Source: an uncultured Lentisphaerota bacterium (GTDB lineage: Bacteria; Verrucomicrobiota; Kiritimatiellia; CAIQIC01). From it: DNA of 53,530 nucleotides. Below the pieces are notes generated by a model that was given only the letters and a program-made list of their open reading frames with translations, had not been told where the DNA came from and did not search any database. The stretch covers positions 1-53,530 of the forward strand of contig CAIWHP010000152.1 in the NCBI GenBank assembly GCA_903912445.1, read 5' to 3'. The number at the start of each line of letters is the position of its first letter. The first letter of the stretch is position 1. This document shows positions 23,979 to 32,548 of the stretch, piece after piece. Both the position numbers and the translations under genes were made by a program.

Positions 23979-25268
23979 ATGAAGAAATTATTGTTGGGTT
24001 TGTGTGCGCTGCTGCCCGCGCTGGCGCTGGCGCAGTCGGTAGAGATCGTGGCGGATCACTCGAACGCGGTGTATGCGTGCGGCGCGCCGGCGACGTTCAC
24101 GGTGCGCGTGGTGGGCGCGGATCAGCAGTCGGTCAAGGCCGGCCATCTGGCGGTGAACCTTTCCAACTTCGGTCCGCAGGTGATCACGAACGCGGTCTTC
24201 GACCTCGCCAAGGGCAACCCGGTGACCTGCACGGGCAAGCTGGCGCAGCCCGGCATCCTCAAGTGCGTGGCGTCCGTCAAGATTGGCACGAACAACTGTC
24301 GCAATGTTTTCGGCGCTGCCTATAGCCCGGAGAAGATCGTCGCCGGCTCCCAGCGCCCGGCCGACTTCGACGCCTTCTGGGATGCGGCGGTCAAGAAGCT
24401 CGACGCCGAGGTGCCGCCCGACGCGCGCGTGGAGCGCCTCGACAAGCAAAGCACCGACAAGGTGGATGCTTTCCGGGTCAGCTTCGCGACGTTTGACAAC
24501 CTGCGTGTCTACGGCTTCCTCTCGGTGCCGAAAGGCAAAGGGCCGTTCGGCGTGCTGGTTAATGTGCCGGGCGCCGGGCCGGGCGTGACGGGGCCCAACA
24601 CCAGCCTGGCCGCGCGCGGCCTCATCCACCTCGTCATGAACGTGCATCCCTTCGAGCCCGCGGCGAATGCCGATGGACAGAAGCAGCTCTACGATGCGCA
24701 GGACAAGCGTCTCAACGCGCAATATGGCGCGCCGCGCTACTGCCAGTCCGGCGCGGCCAGCCGCGAAACCTATTTCTACTATCGCATCATCTTGGGCATC
24801 AACCGCGCGGTCAACTTCGTCGCGGCGCGGCCGGACGTGGAGAAAATGCGTTTCTTCTACAGTGGCACCAGCCAGGGCGGCGGCTTCGGGTTCATCCTCT
24901 GCGGGCTCAACAAGCACTTCACGCGCGGCGCAATTTACGTGCCGGCGATCACCGACCTGCTGGGCTTCCAGCAGGGCCGCGACTCCGGCTGGCCGAAGCT
25001 GACCGAAAATGTGAAGCCCGAGGACAAGGCCGCCGCAATCAAGGTCGCGCCCTATTTCGACGGCGCGCACTTCGCCGCCCGCATCACCTTCCCGGTGCGC
25101 GTCGCGGTCGGCTTCAGCGACGAGACCTGCCCGCCCGCCGCCGTATACGCCGGCTACAACGCCGTGCGCTCGCACGACAAGGCGATCGTCCACGGCCTCG
25201 GCATGCCGCACAAGGTCTATCCCGCGATCTACGACCAGATTGACAACAAGTGGCTGTTCGCAAAATAG
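23979..25268 (+). CDS. Secreted acetylxylan esterase-like protein (CE7 / AXE1)
   Basis: 429 residues with a signal peptide (MKKLLLGLCALLPALALAQ). An N-terminal ~110-residue beta-sandwich precedes the alpha/beta-hydrolase fold (PEKIVAGSQRPADFDAFWDA onwards). The triad is readable: nucleophile Ser298 in GTSQGGG, Asp381 in GFSDETCPP and His411 in GMPHKVYP, matching AXE1/cephalosporin-C deacetylase enzymes. It removes acetyl groups from xylan-type or other acetylated sugars. AGAGGGA and homology to the FAD oxidoreductase leader fix the start at ATG 23979; ATG 23973 is also possible. The leader plus signal peptide are near-duplicates of those at 18783-18850. The next gene starts 5 nt after the stop. 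Confidence 0.9.
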   Translation: MKKLLLGLCALLPALALAQSVEIVADHSNAVYACGAPATFTVRVVGADQQSVKAGHLAVNLSNFGPQVITNAVFDLAKGNPVTCTGKLAQPGILKCVASVKIGTNNCRNVFGAAYSPEKIVAGSQRPADFDAFWDAAVKKLDAEVPPDARVERLDKQSTDKVDAFRVSFATFDNLRVYGFLSVPKGKGPFGVLVNVPGAGPGVTGPNTSLAARGLIHLVMNVHPFEPAANADGQKQLYDAQDKRLNAQYGAPRYCQSGAASRETYFYYRIILGINRAVNFVAARPDVEKMRFFYSGTSQGGGFGFILCGLNKHFTRGAIYVPAITDLLGFQQGRDSGWPKLTENVKPEDKAAAIKVAPYFDGAHFAARITFPVRVAVGFSDETCPPAAVYAGYNAVRSHDKAIVHGLGMPHKVYPAIYDQIDNKWLFAK

Positions 25269-25273
25269 GCGCG

Positions 25274-26014
25274 ATGCAGAAAGAGCCCTCCAGTTCCGCG
25301 TCCCCGCTCTATCTGGCGCTGTGCAAGCTCAGCGGCGTGGCCCGCGGCGCGGCGCAGGAGTTGATCGAGACGGGACAGATCACCGTGAACGGGGCGGTGT
25401 GCCGCGATCCCGGGCGCATGGTGCATCCGGCGACGGCGGAAATCCTGCAGCAAGGCCAGCCGGTGGTCCGCGCGCCGCGCACGGTCATCATGCTCTACAA
25501 GCCGCGCAGCATCATCACCAGCACCAAGGACGAGCAGCACCGGCCCACGGTGTACTCGCTGTTGCCGCCGGCACTGCACAGGTTGCATTGCGTGGGCCGG
25601 CTCGACTTCGCCACCTCCGGCCTGCTGCTGCTGACCAACGACTCACGGCTCTCGCACTGGCTTACCGAGCCGGCCAACGCGGTGCCGCGCGTCTACACCG
25701 TCACCGTGCGCGGGGAAATGACGGAGACCGACGCCGACAAGATGCGCGGCGGCATTGTGGATGACGATGAAACGTTGCGCGCCGCGAGCGTGCTGGTGCG
25801 GAAAGCCAGCGGACGCGAATCGCATCTCGTGTTGACCTTGCAGCAGGGGAAGAACCGCGAGATCCGCCGGCTCTGCAAAGCGCTCGGCCACGAGGTGACC
25901 CGCCTCAAGCGCGTCGCCTACGGCGGCCTCACGCTCGGCAACCTGCAGCCTGGCGAATTCCGCCCGCTCACCGACGAGGAATTGCGCGCCGCCTTCCCCG
26001 GTGCGCCGCGGTAA
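25274..26014 (+). CDS. RsuA/RluB/E/F-family 16S/23S rRNA pseudouridine synthase
   Basis: 246 residues. An N-terminal S4-like RNA-binding domain (YLALCKLSGVARGAAQELIETGQITVNG) is followed by the catalytic domain with GRLDFATSGLLLLTND, where Asp111 is the predicted nucleophile, and the family-specific GKNREIRRLCKALGHEVTRLKRVAYG. It converts a uridine of rRNA to pseudouridine in the cytoplasm. Subfamily (RluB, RluE, RluF or RsuA) cannot be settled by eye; the S4 domain excludes RluE. It follows the esterase by 5 nt, probably co-transcribed although the functions are unrelated. A GTG at 25250 would overlap the esterase; ATG 25274 preferred. Confidence 0.9.
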   Translation: MQKEPSSSASPLYLALCKLSGVARGAAQELIETGQITVNGAVCRDPGRMVHPATAEILQQGQPVVRAPRTVIMLYKPRSIITSTKDEQHRPTVYSLLPPALHRLHCVGRLDFATSGLLLLTNDSRLSHWLTEPANAVPRVYTVTVRGEMTETDADKMRGGIVDDDETLRAASVLVRKASGRESHLVLTLQQGKNREIRRLCKALGHEVTRLKRVAYGGLTLGNLQPGEFRPLTDEELRAAFPGAPR

Positions 26015-26017
26015 GCT

Positions 26018-26095
26018 TTCCAAAGACTGGAAAAGAGAAGGTCCGGTTTTTCCAAGCTTTGGAAGATTTCACCGCCACTTTTCCAAGGCTTGGAA
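26018..26095. repeat. Phased TTCCAAnnnTTGGAA palindrome array 2 (3 units)
   Basis: TTCCAAAGACTGGAA (26018-26032), TTCCAAGCTTTGGAA (26050-26064), TTCCAAGGCTTGGAA (26081-26095). Centres 32 and 31 bp apart. The first unit starts 4 nt after the pseudouridine synthase stop. Confidence 0.85.
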
Positions 26096-26208
26096 AAAGG
26101 TCTCTGGGGTTGCGGCGTTCACGCCTGCGGTGAGCCTGTCGAACCGCCGAACGCGTCGCTCGATAACGCAGCCTGGACCGGATGGTGGGACGTGATTCCG
26201 AAAAGGGC

Positions 26209-26236
26209 TTGCTTTCACTTTGCTGTGCATGAAAAT
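26209..26236 (+). promoter_or_regulatory. Candidate leaderless promoter of the LamB-type porin
   Basis: TTGCTT (26209-26214), 16-nt spacer, GAAAAT (26231-26236), ACACCT, then ATG 26243: 6 nt from -10 to the start codon. Confidence 0.6.
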
Positions 26237-26242
26237 ACACCT

Positions 26243-27847
26243 ATGGGAATTAGGCCACAAGCCAGGCAGGACCTGCCGCGCATGCTTTATTGCTGTGCCG
26301 TCGTCACGGCCGGCTGTCTTCTATTGCTCCCGGGTGTGGCGTGGGCTGCGCCGGCGGTCGAGGCTGCAACGCTGCAGAATCACGAACAGCGGCTGCGGGA
26401 TATGGAGCGGGAACTCCAGCAACTGCGCGCGGAGCACACCAATGTGGCCCAGCGCGTCGAGGCGGCGAATCAACGGGTGGTGGAGATTCGCCATTATGTG
26501 GACCAGATGTTCACGCCCTCCACGGAAAGCCGTACCCGGCCGGTAATCGGCGAGGATGACCAGTTGCGCTCGCGCCTGGAGCAGGTGTTGACGGAGTTCG
26601 TTGATTTTGGCGGCTATTTTCGTGCCGGCTATGGCCGTGATGACCGCGGTGGCGTCCAGCCTGCCTTCCGGGCACCGGGCGCGCCCGCCAAATACCGGTT
26701 GGGCAATGAGACCGAGGAATACGGCGAAATCATACTGGGGCATAATTGGTACAAGCCGGGTGCGTTCTCGCTGAAGCCGGGTGACAACAACAGGCCGTTC
26801 TCCGGACCGGTGGCCCGCGCGCAATTGCGTCTGGCGATGCAACACCCCTACAACGCCGGCGGCACCGATTTCTCGCTTGCCGAGGCGTGGGCCATGCTTG
26901 GTAATGTTTTACCAAACGCCGAGGATACGAAGTTCTGGGCCGGTCAACGGTTCTACCGGCGTCACGACATCAATATTAATGATTTCTACTTTCTCGACAT
27001 GTCCGGCAGTGGCGGCGGCGTGGAGGATATGGTCACGCCGGTGGGTAAGCTGGCAGTGGCGTGGCTGGGCAACTCCTCGGGCACCGCTAGCTACGGTGAC
27101 ATCATCCACCCCTCCCCAGTGAACAAGGAGGGCTTCTCAAAGTCCAGTTGGGACGTACGGCTCTACGACGTGGATCTGCCGCTAGGACACGGCGAGTTTG
27201 CGTTGGTTTATGCGAACAGCGAAGGCGGTAAGGATATAAGCGGACAACCTGTGGGTGGCGCTAGCGGTTTTGCTGGAACGTTCATCCACACCGCTGAGAA
27301 ATTCACCGACGACAACAGCGTGAACAAGTTCTCCGTAGGCTACGGCCGCGGCGCAGCCAAAACCTTCACTTCCTCTTTTGAGACCTTCACAGGGCATGAT
27401 GGCAAGACCTACATCTCGCCCGACGAGTCAGGCTCGTGGCGCGTGCGGGTCACCGAGCATTTCATCGTGCAGCCCTCCGATTGCTTTTCCATCGGCCCGG
27501 CCGTTGTCTACCAGTACACGGACTACGGTTCACTCCAAGGCCAGCGGCAGTGGGTCTCCGCGGGCCTCCGGCCGATTTACCACGCGACCCGCAACGTGAG
27601 CGTGGCCCTGGAGCCGGGCATGGACTACGTGCGCGACACCGAGCAGCAGACGGGCGATTACCTGCTGAAAATCACGCTTGCGCCTCAAGTCTCGCTGGAC
27701 CGTTATTTCATGAGCCGGCCCGTGCTGCGCCTCTTTGTGACCTATGCTCAATGGGGCAGTGACTTTCGCGGCAAGGTGGGCGGACCGGATTATGCCGAGG
27801 CCACCCACGGCTGGTCCGGCGGCGTCCAGATGGAACTCTGGTGGTGA
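26243..27847 (+). CDS. LamB-type (maltoporin family) carbohydrate porin
   Basis: 534 residues. A signal peptide (~1-36, ending GVAWAAPA) and a coiled coil (~42-85, LRDMERELQQLRAEH) precede the barrel. The barrel starts FVDFGGYFRAGYGRDDRGG and contains the maltoporin signature KFWAGQRFYRRHDININDFYF plus DMSGSGGGVEDM (~235-260). The C-terminus ends GGVQMELWW, with the terminal aromatic residue needed for barrel assembly. It should form a trimeric sugar-selective channel in the outer membrane, supplying oligosaccharides released by the nearby hydrolases. An open frame extends back to 26090 through the palindrome array but lacks coding character; the leaderless promoter points to ATG 26243. Confidence 0.9.
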   Translation: MGIRPQARQDLPRMLYCCAVVTAGCLLLLPGVAWAAPAVEAATLQNHEQRLRDMERELQQLRAEHTNVAQRVEAANQRVVEIRHYVDQMFTPSTESRTRPVIGEDDQLRSRLEQVLTEFVDFGGYFRAGYGRDDRGGVQPAFRAPGAPAKYRLGNETEEYGEIILGHNWYKPGAFSLKPGDNNRPFSGPVARAQLRLAMQHPYNAGGTDFSLAEAWAMLGNVLPNAEDTKFWAGQRFYRRHDININDFYFLDMSGSGGGVEDMVTPVGKLAVAWLGNSSGTASYGDIIHPSPVNKEGFSKSSWDVRLYDVDLPLGHGEFALVYANSEGGKDISGQPVGGASGFAGTFIHTAEKFTDDNSVNKFSVGYGRGAAKTFTSSFETFTGHDGKTYISPDESGSWRVRVTEHFIVQPSDCFSIGPAVVYQYTDYGSLQGQRQWVSAGLRPIYHATRNVSVALEPGMDYVRDTEQQTGDYLLKITLAPQVSLDRYFMSRPVLRLFVTYAQWGSDFRGKVGGPDYAEATHGWSGGVQMELWW

Positions 27848-27972
27848 TCCCAAGCCTGTGAAAAAATGTGTTGTGAATGGCCTGCCGCTTCTCCGGACTT
27901 TGCGCCCACCCAAGGCGAGCAAGGCTTCGCGGTTTCCCTGTCCGTTTCTCTGCGCTGGAGGTCGCTCTTGAC

Positions 27973-29643
27973 TCAATCCACGAACTGGAAACGCGCTTCG
28001 GTTTCGGCGATTTCGCGGGTGCGGCGGGCGGCGTCCCAGCCGAGTTCGCGCGCCATGAGGTCGGCGCAGGCGGCGAGCGCGGCGGCGCTGGGCTGGCCCT
28101 TGGTGCCGAGGTCGGTGCGGCGCAGGACCACGTCTTCCAGCTTGCGCGCGCTCTCGGCGCGGATGGCGTAGAGAATTTCCGCGACGATCACTTCGTCGGC
28201 GCCGGGCACGAGCGCGGCGGCGCCCGGTTCGCGCGCGCCGAGGTCGAGCACGAGTTGGCTGTCGGTGCCGTAGCTGCGGGCGAGGTGGCGCATGGTGGCG
28301 GCGCTGAGGCCGCTGGGCGCGGCGGCGAGCGTGCGGCGCTCGAAGTCCGCCCACACGCCGGTCTTGCCGCCGGCGAGCGGCGTCTCCAGCGTGACGCAGC
28401 GCGGCGCGGCCTTGCCGAGCTTCTGGAACGCGACATCCACCACCTGCTCGCCGAGGAAGCGCGCGGTGGTGTACTTGACGCCGATGACGCTGACCAGCCC
28501 GCCGATCTTCAGATCTTTTGCGTGGTCGTAGATTTCGTATTTGCGCGCGACGGTCGAGCCGGTGTCGATGTTTTTCTCGGTGATCGGGCGCAGGCCGCCG
28601 AACGCGAACGGCACCTGCTCGCGCGTGAGCTTGGCGCTGGGCAGCGACTGGTTGATCTCGGTGACGAAGTCGCGGATGTCGCGGTCGGTGATGCGGAAGT
28701 CGTCGGGGTCGCCCTTAAAGACGGTGTCGGTGGTGCCGATGAGCGAGGTGCCGCGCCACGGCGTGATGAAGAAGTTGCGCGTGCCGCGCGAGAGGACGGC
28801 GTCGGGATCCACGTAGGCGCTGGGCACGGCGACGGCGACTTTTTCGTAGAGCTGCGGTGCGACGATCTGGATGCCCTTCGAGCGCACGACCTGTCGCGGC
28901 GGATCGGGCCGCTCCAACAGGCCGAGCACGATATCGGACCACGGCCCGCTCATGTTCGCGGTCAGCGTGGCGCGCACATCGAATTCCGCGCCGGTCTCCA
29001 GATCGCGGCAGCGCGCGCCCGTCACCTGGTCGCCGGCGCGCAGCAGGCGGACGGCGCCGACATAATTCGCCAGTTGCGCGCCCGCGACGGCGGCGGAGAG
29101 CGCGAAGCTGAACGTCAACCGCTCGGAGTTGTACATCTGGCCGTCGCAGAAGATCACGCCACCGGTCAGCCCTTTTTCGCTGATGCCCGGCGCGAGGTCG
29201 AGCGTCGCGCGCTTGGAAAGATATTGTCCGCCCGGCAGCCGCCGTTCGGGATCGCTCTGGTCGCGGTTGCGGTCGCAGCTGATCAGGTCGTTCATGAACA
29301 TCGCCGCGGCCATAACCTCCATGCCCTGCATCAGGTGGCCGTAGGTCGGGACCAGGAACGGCATCGGGCTGGAGAGGTGTGGCGCAAGGCGCAGCAGCGC
29401 GCTGCGTTCGCGGATGCTCTCGCGCATCCGGCGGAAGTCGAGGTGCTGGAGGTAGCGCAGACCGCCGTGGATGATCTTGAGCGTCGCGGCAGAGGTCTGT
29501 CCGCCGAAGTCGGCCTTCTCCACAAGCGCCACCTTCAGCCCGCGCAGCGCGGCGTCCCACGCCGTCGCCAGGCCGTTGACGCCGCCGCCGATGATCAGGA
29601 GGTCAAAAGTTTCGTCCGCCAGCCGTTTTAAATCGCGTTGCAT
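27973..29643 (-). CDS. glpD: FAD-dependent glycerol-3-phosphate dehydrogenase
   Basis: 556 residues. FAD-binding DLLIIGGGVNGLATAWDAA (~10-30), then VEKADFGGQTSAATLKIIHGG and LRYLQ, the usual GlpD signature. GTTDTVFKGDPDD and FGGLRPI follow in the substrate domain. The C-terminal helical domain is present. It oxidises glycerol-3-phosphate to dihydroxyacetone phosphate at the inner membrane, feeding electrons to quinone. The frame stays open to 29985, but ATG 29643 is where homologues start and where a promoter-like sequence places the mRNA end. Convergent with the LamB-type porin, divergent from the GT-C-like gene. Confidence 0.92.
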   Translation of the reverse strand: MQRDLKRLADETFDLLIIGGGVNGLATAWDAALRGLKVALVEKADFGGQTSAATLKIIHGGLRYLQHLDFRRMRESIRERSALLRLAPHLSSPMPFLVPTYGHLMQGMEVMAAAMFMNDLISCDRNRDQSDPERRLPGGQYLSKRATLDLAPGISEKGLTGGVIFCDGQMYNSERLTFSFALSAAVAGAQLANYVGAVRLLRAGDQVTGARCRDLETGAEFDVRATLTANMSGPWSDIVLGLLERPDPPRQVVRSKGIQIVAPQLYEKVAVAVPSAYVDPDAVLSRGTRNFFITPWRGTSLIGTTDTVFKGDPDDFRITDRDIRDFVTEINQSLPSAKLTREQVPFAFGGLRPITEKNIDTGSTVARKYEIYDHAKDLKIGGLVSVIGVKYTTARFLGEQVVDVAFQKLGKAAPRCVTLETPLAGGKTGVWADFERRTLAAAPSGLSAATMRHLARSYGTDSQLVLDLGAREPGAAALVPGADEVIVAEILYAIRAESARKLEDVVLRRTDLGTKGQPSAAALAACADLMARELGWDAARRTREIAETEARFQFVD

Positions 29644-29650
29644 GGAGCTC

Positions 29651-29679
29651 GGAATAGACACTCGCGCCGGAAAAAGCAA
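29651..29679 (-). promoter_or_regulatory. Candidate leaderless promoter of glpD
   Basis: Minus strand: TTGCTT (29679-29674), 17-nt spacer, TATTCC (29656-29651), 7 nt before ATG 29643. Confidence 0.45.
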
Positions 29680-29748
29680 CGCCAAACGGGGCCGCAGGGG
29701 CGGGCGTCGAGGGGCGGGGGGCGAGTGTCGAGTGAGGAGGGCGGGTGA

Positions 29749-29796
29749 CATTGCGCCTTGGAAAATTCCCGTTTTGTTTTCCCAATCCGTGGGGAA
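29749..29796. repeat. Possible degenerate palindrome array between glpD and the GT-C-like gene
   Basis: A half site ...GCGCCTTGGAA (to 29763) and an imperfect palindrome TTCCCAATCCGTGGGGAA (29779-29796); centres about 32 bp apart, matching the spacing of the clear arrays. Confidence 0.35.
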
Positions 29797-29826
29797 ACGG
29801 TTAAGCTGGCGCAGGAGATTTTCGGC

Positions 29827-32478
29827 ATGGTCTGGCTCATCAGCGGAGGTTTGTGGCTGTTGCTGGCGGTGGCGCTTTGGCGTGCCGTCCGCGGTCTGGC
29901 GGACGATCCGGCGCGTACCCGTGCCGGCCGGTGGGCGATCCTGGTCCTGTTCCTCCTGGCGGTGCCGCTTTATTTCCGTCCGCACGAGGAGCTGCAGGGC
30001 GGCGAGGATCCCGGCTCTTATATCAATTCAGCCGCGACCTTCGCGCGCACCGGCCAGCTCTGCCACACCGACCCCCTGCTCGCACAGGTTCCGTCGGCGG
30101 AGCGCAAAGCATTTCTTTACGGACACGCGGGGTTTAACCAGACGAAGGATGCCTGCCTCTGGGTGAAAAACTTGGAGCAGGCGGAGGTCGGGCCGTGGTT
30201 CCAGCCGGCGTATGCGGTGCTGCTGAGCCTGCCGCTGACCTGCCTGCCCGGCTGGTGCGCGCTCTTCGGGGCGCCGCTGCTGGCGCTGCTGTCTGCGCTC
30301 GCGCTGGCGGCGCTGGGCGCGCAGCTCTTCGGGCGGCGGCGCGGCGGCTTGCTGGCGCTGCTGTTCTTCCTGCTGCTGCCGGTGGTGCTGTGGAACGGCC
30401 GCAGCCCGCGCGCCGAGTGGGGCGCCGTGCTGTTCTTCTGGCTGGCTCTCGCCCTGCTGGCGCGCGCCTGGCGCGCGCCCGGCGGGCGGTGCGTCCTCGA
30501 CTTCACGCTGGGCATGGTGTGCCTCTGCCTCGCGCCGTTCTTCCACATCACCGCCTGGTTCGGCGTGATCCCCGTCTTGTTCCTGCTGCTGGTCCAGGCG
30601 GCGCGCGGGCGGCGGCTGTTCCTCCTGACCGTGCCCATCGCGACGCTGGGCGCGCTGGGGTTCGTGGCGCATATCCTCTATGTCACCGATTGTTACTATC
30701 TGGTGCAGCGCTTCCCGGCCGTGCTGCGGCATCCCCTGACCATCCTCGGCACGGCGGCGGCCGTGATGCTGCTGCTGCTCGTGCTGAACCGGAAACGCAC
30801 GCTGCCGGCGCCGCTCTCGGACCGGGCCGCGCGCAACTGGGCGCTGGCGCTGTGGGTGCTGCTGCTGCTCGCTGGCGTCGCGACGTGGCTGGGCCGCGAC
30901 GCGCATGGCCGTCTGCCGCTGCTCTCGCGCGCGTCGGCCGACTATTTCAGCCTGACCGACCTGCAAGGGCTGGGGGGGCTCGTCTCGCGGTTTGCGCTGC
31001 TGGCCGGGCTGGCGGGGTGGGGTGCGTGGCTGTGGCGGCGCGGGCCGCACGTCGGTCTGCGGCTCGGCTTGGCCGCCGCACTGCTGCCGGGTTTGCTGCT
31101 GACCGGCTGGATGAACAACTACATGATGGAAACGCGCCGCATGTTGCTGTTCCCGGCGCCGATTCTGGCGCTCGCCCTGGCCGCGCTGGTGCTCTGGCTC
31201 TGGGAGCTCCGCGGCCGGTGGCCACGCGCCGCCGCCCTGGCGTTGAGCCTGGCGCTGCTTGTGGGGATGTGGCGCGGGCGCACGCACCTGGCGACGCATA
31301 CCGATGCCGCCGGCTTCCACCGCAGCTTGGCCGCCCTGGCGGCCACGATCCAAAAAGAAAACGGCTGGCTGTTCGCCGAATATTCGCAGACCGCCGCGCC
31401 GATGGAGCACCTCTTCGGCATCCCGACCCTCGCGCTCGACAGCGACTATCACGCGTCCTCCGCGCCGAAGGCCGAGCGGGCGTGGAGCGCGTTGCTGGCG
31501 GCGCATCCGCAGCGCGCGATTTTTTTCATGACGCCCTTCGGCCCGCCGCGCAGCGCGCTGCTCGCCTTCACGCCGGTGCAGCGCGTCACCTATCACGGAT
31601 CCGTCCTGCGGCGCGAACTGGGCCAGCTCCCGCGGCAGATCGACCGCGAGGAGCTGACGCTGTCGCTCTACCGCGTGGCGCGCCGCACGCCGGAGAGCGT
31701 CGCCCGCGAGGCGGTGGCGTTTCCGCAGACCTTCGCGCCCGAAGCAAGCAGCATCGGCCTGACCGGCTTCGCCAATCAGCGCACGGAGACCTGGTCCATC
31801 CGCGGGCTGCCCCTCCCGGGCGGCGCGAGCGCCAGCGTGGGGCTGGTCGGCGATGCCGCGGCGCGCAGCGGCGACGAGCTGGTGTTCATCTTGAACGGCG
31901 CACAGCTGGCGTCGAACGCGCCCCCGCGGATCGTCACGGGTGTCGAGGGTGTGCAGGGTACGCGCTGGCTCAGCCTGGGTGAGGGCTGGTGGGCCTTTTC
32001 CGTGCGGGGTGCCTCCCTGCAAGCGGACCGGGCGGTGCAGCTGGAATGTTCTGCGGCCGCGCTGCTGACCGAGGTTCTGTTGCATCGCGAGACGGCCTTC
32101 CACTCGTTGGCGGGTGGCTGGCTGGACGATCAGCTTCGCAAACAAACGTTGGCGCCGGTGCGCGCGCGCTGGATGCTGCCCTTGGGCTCGTTCATGCTAC
32201 CCGCGCCGCAAGGCCTGGCGGGCGATCTCTATCTCTTCATGATCGCCCCCGATGCCCTGGGCGCCTTCATGCCCTTGCGCGTCGGAAAGAAGGGCAACCC
32301 GCACACGTTGGTCACGACAGCGGCGCCGCGCTGGTACCTTTTCCGTGCCGTCGACATCGGCTACAGCTCGGAGCAACCTGTGGTGACACTGGCCACCAAA
32401 CAGCCGTGGCGTCTGAGCATCTCCGGCTTCCCGCCGGAGCTGGGCGTATTGTTCGTCCGCGCCGTCGCCGCAGAGTGA
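29827..32478 (+). CDS. Large polytopic membrane protein, GT-C glycosyltransferase-like
   Basis: 883 residues. About a dozen hydrophobic segments fill residues ~1-480 (MVWLISGGLWLLLAVALW, LLALLFFLLLPVVLW, WALALWVLLLLAGVATWL and so on). The first external loop has GGEDPGSYINSA (~58-69), placed like the acidic D/E motif of PMT/ArnT-type GT-C enzymes. The last ~390 residues are mostly soluble. This is the shape of lipid-linked-sugar-dependent glycosyltransferases (GT39/GT83-like) found widely in PVC bacteria, but substrate and even activity are inferred. CAGGAG nine nt before ATG 29827 supports this start over a TTG at 29758. Monocistronic, convergent with the metallophosphoesterase. Confidence 0.6.
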   Translation: MVWLISGGLWLLLAVALWRAVRGLADDPARTRAGRWAILVLFLLAVPLYFRPHEELQGGEDPGSYINSAATFARTGQLCHTDPLLAQVPSAERKAFLYGHAGFNQTKDACLWVKNLEQAEVGPWFQPAYAVLLSLPLTCLPGWCALFGAPLLALLSALALAALGAQLFGRRRGGLLALLFFLLLPVVLWNGRSPRAEWGAVLFFWLALALLARAWRAPGGRCVLDFTLGMVCLCLAPFFHITAWFGVIPVLFLLLVQAARGRRLFLLTVPIATLGALGFVAHILYVTDCYYLVQRFPAVLRHPLTILGTAAAVMLLLLVLNRKRTLPAPLSDRAARNWALALWVLLLLAGVATWLGRDAHGRLPLLSRASADYFSLTDLQGLGGLVSRFALLAGLAGWGAWLWRRGPHVGLRLGLAAALLPGLLLTGWMNNYMMETRRMLLFPAPILALALAALVLWLWELRGRWPRAAALALSLALLVGMWRGRTHLATHTDAAGFHRSLAALAATIQKENGWLFAEYSQTAAPMEHLFGIPTLALDSDYHASSAPKAERAWSALLAAHPQRAIFFMTPFGPPRSALLAFTPVQRVTYHGSVLRRELGQLPRQIDREELTLSLYRVARRTPESVAREAVAFPQTFAPEASSIGLTGFANQRTETWSIRGLPLPGGASASVGLVGDAAARSGDELVFILNGAQLASNAPPRIVTGVEGVQGTRWLSLGEGWWAFSVRGASLQADRAVQLECSAAALLTEVLLHRETAFHSLAGGWLDDQLRKQTLAPVRARWMLPLGSFMLPAPQGLAGDLYLFMIAPDALGAFMPLRVGKKGNPHTLVTTAAPRWYLFRAVDIGYSSEQPVVTLATKQPWRLSISGFPPELGVLFVRAVAAE

Positions 32479-32548
32479 GCCTCTCAAGGCCGGCTGCCGA
32501 AGATCGGCCCGGTTTCCCCCCCATGTGCCAAAGCCCCGGTGTTTACCG

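Noticed and set aside
26018-26095. CRISPR array
   Set aside because: Repeats are only 15 bp and imperfect, two to four per locus, at five separate places; spacers are ~17 bp; no cas genes.
29644-29985. N-terminal extension of glpD
   Set aside because: Pro/Arg/Gln-rich and overlapping the start of the divergent gene; ATG 29643 matches the family start.
30028-32145. 705-codon minus-strand frame opposite the GT-C-like gene
   Set aside because: Gln/Arg-rich low-complexity translation produced by antisense reading; the plus-strand protein has clear membrane segments and a good start.
32479-32548. Bidirectional terminator between the GT-C-like gene and the metallophosphoesterase
   Set aside because: Only a weak GGCCG/CGGCC pairing with a long loop and no T-run on either side.
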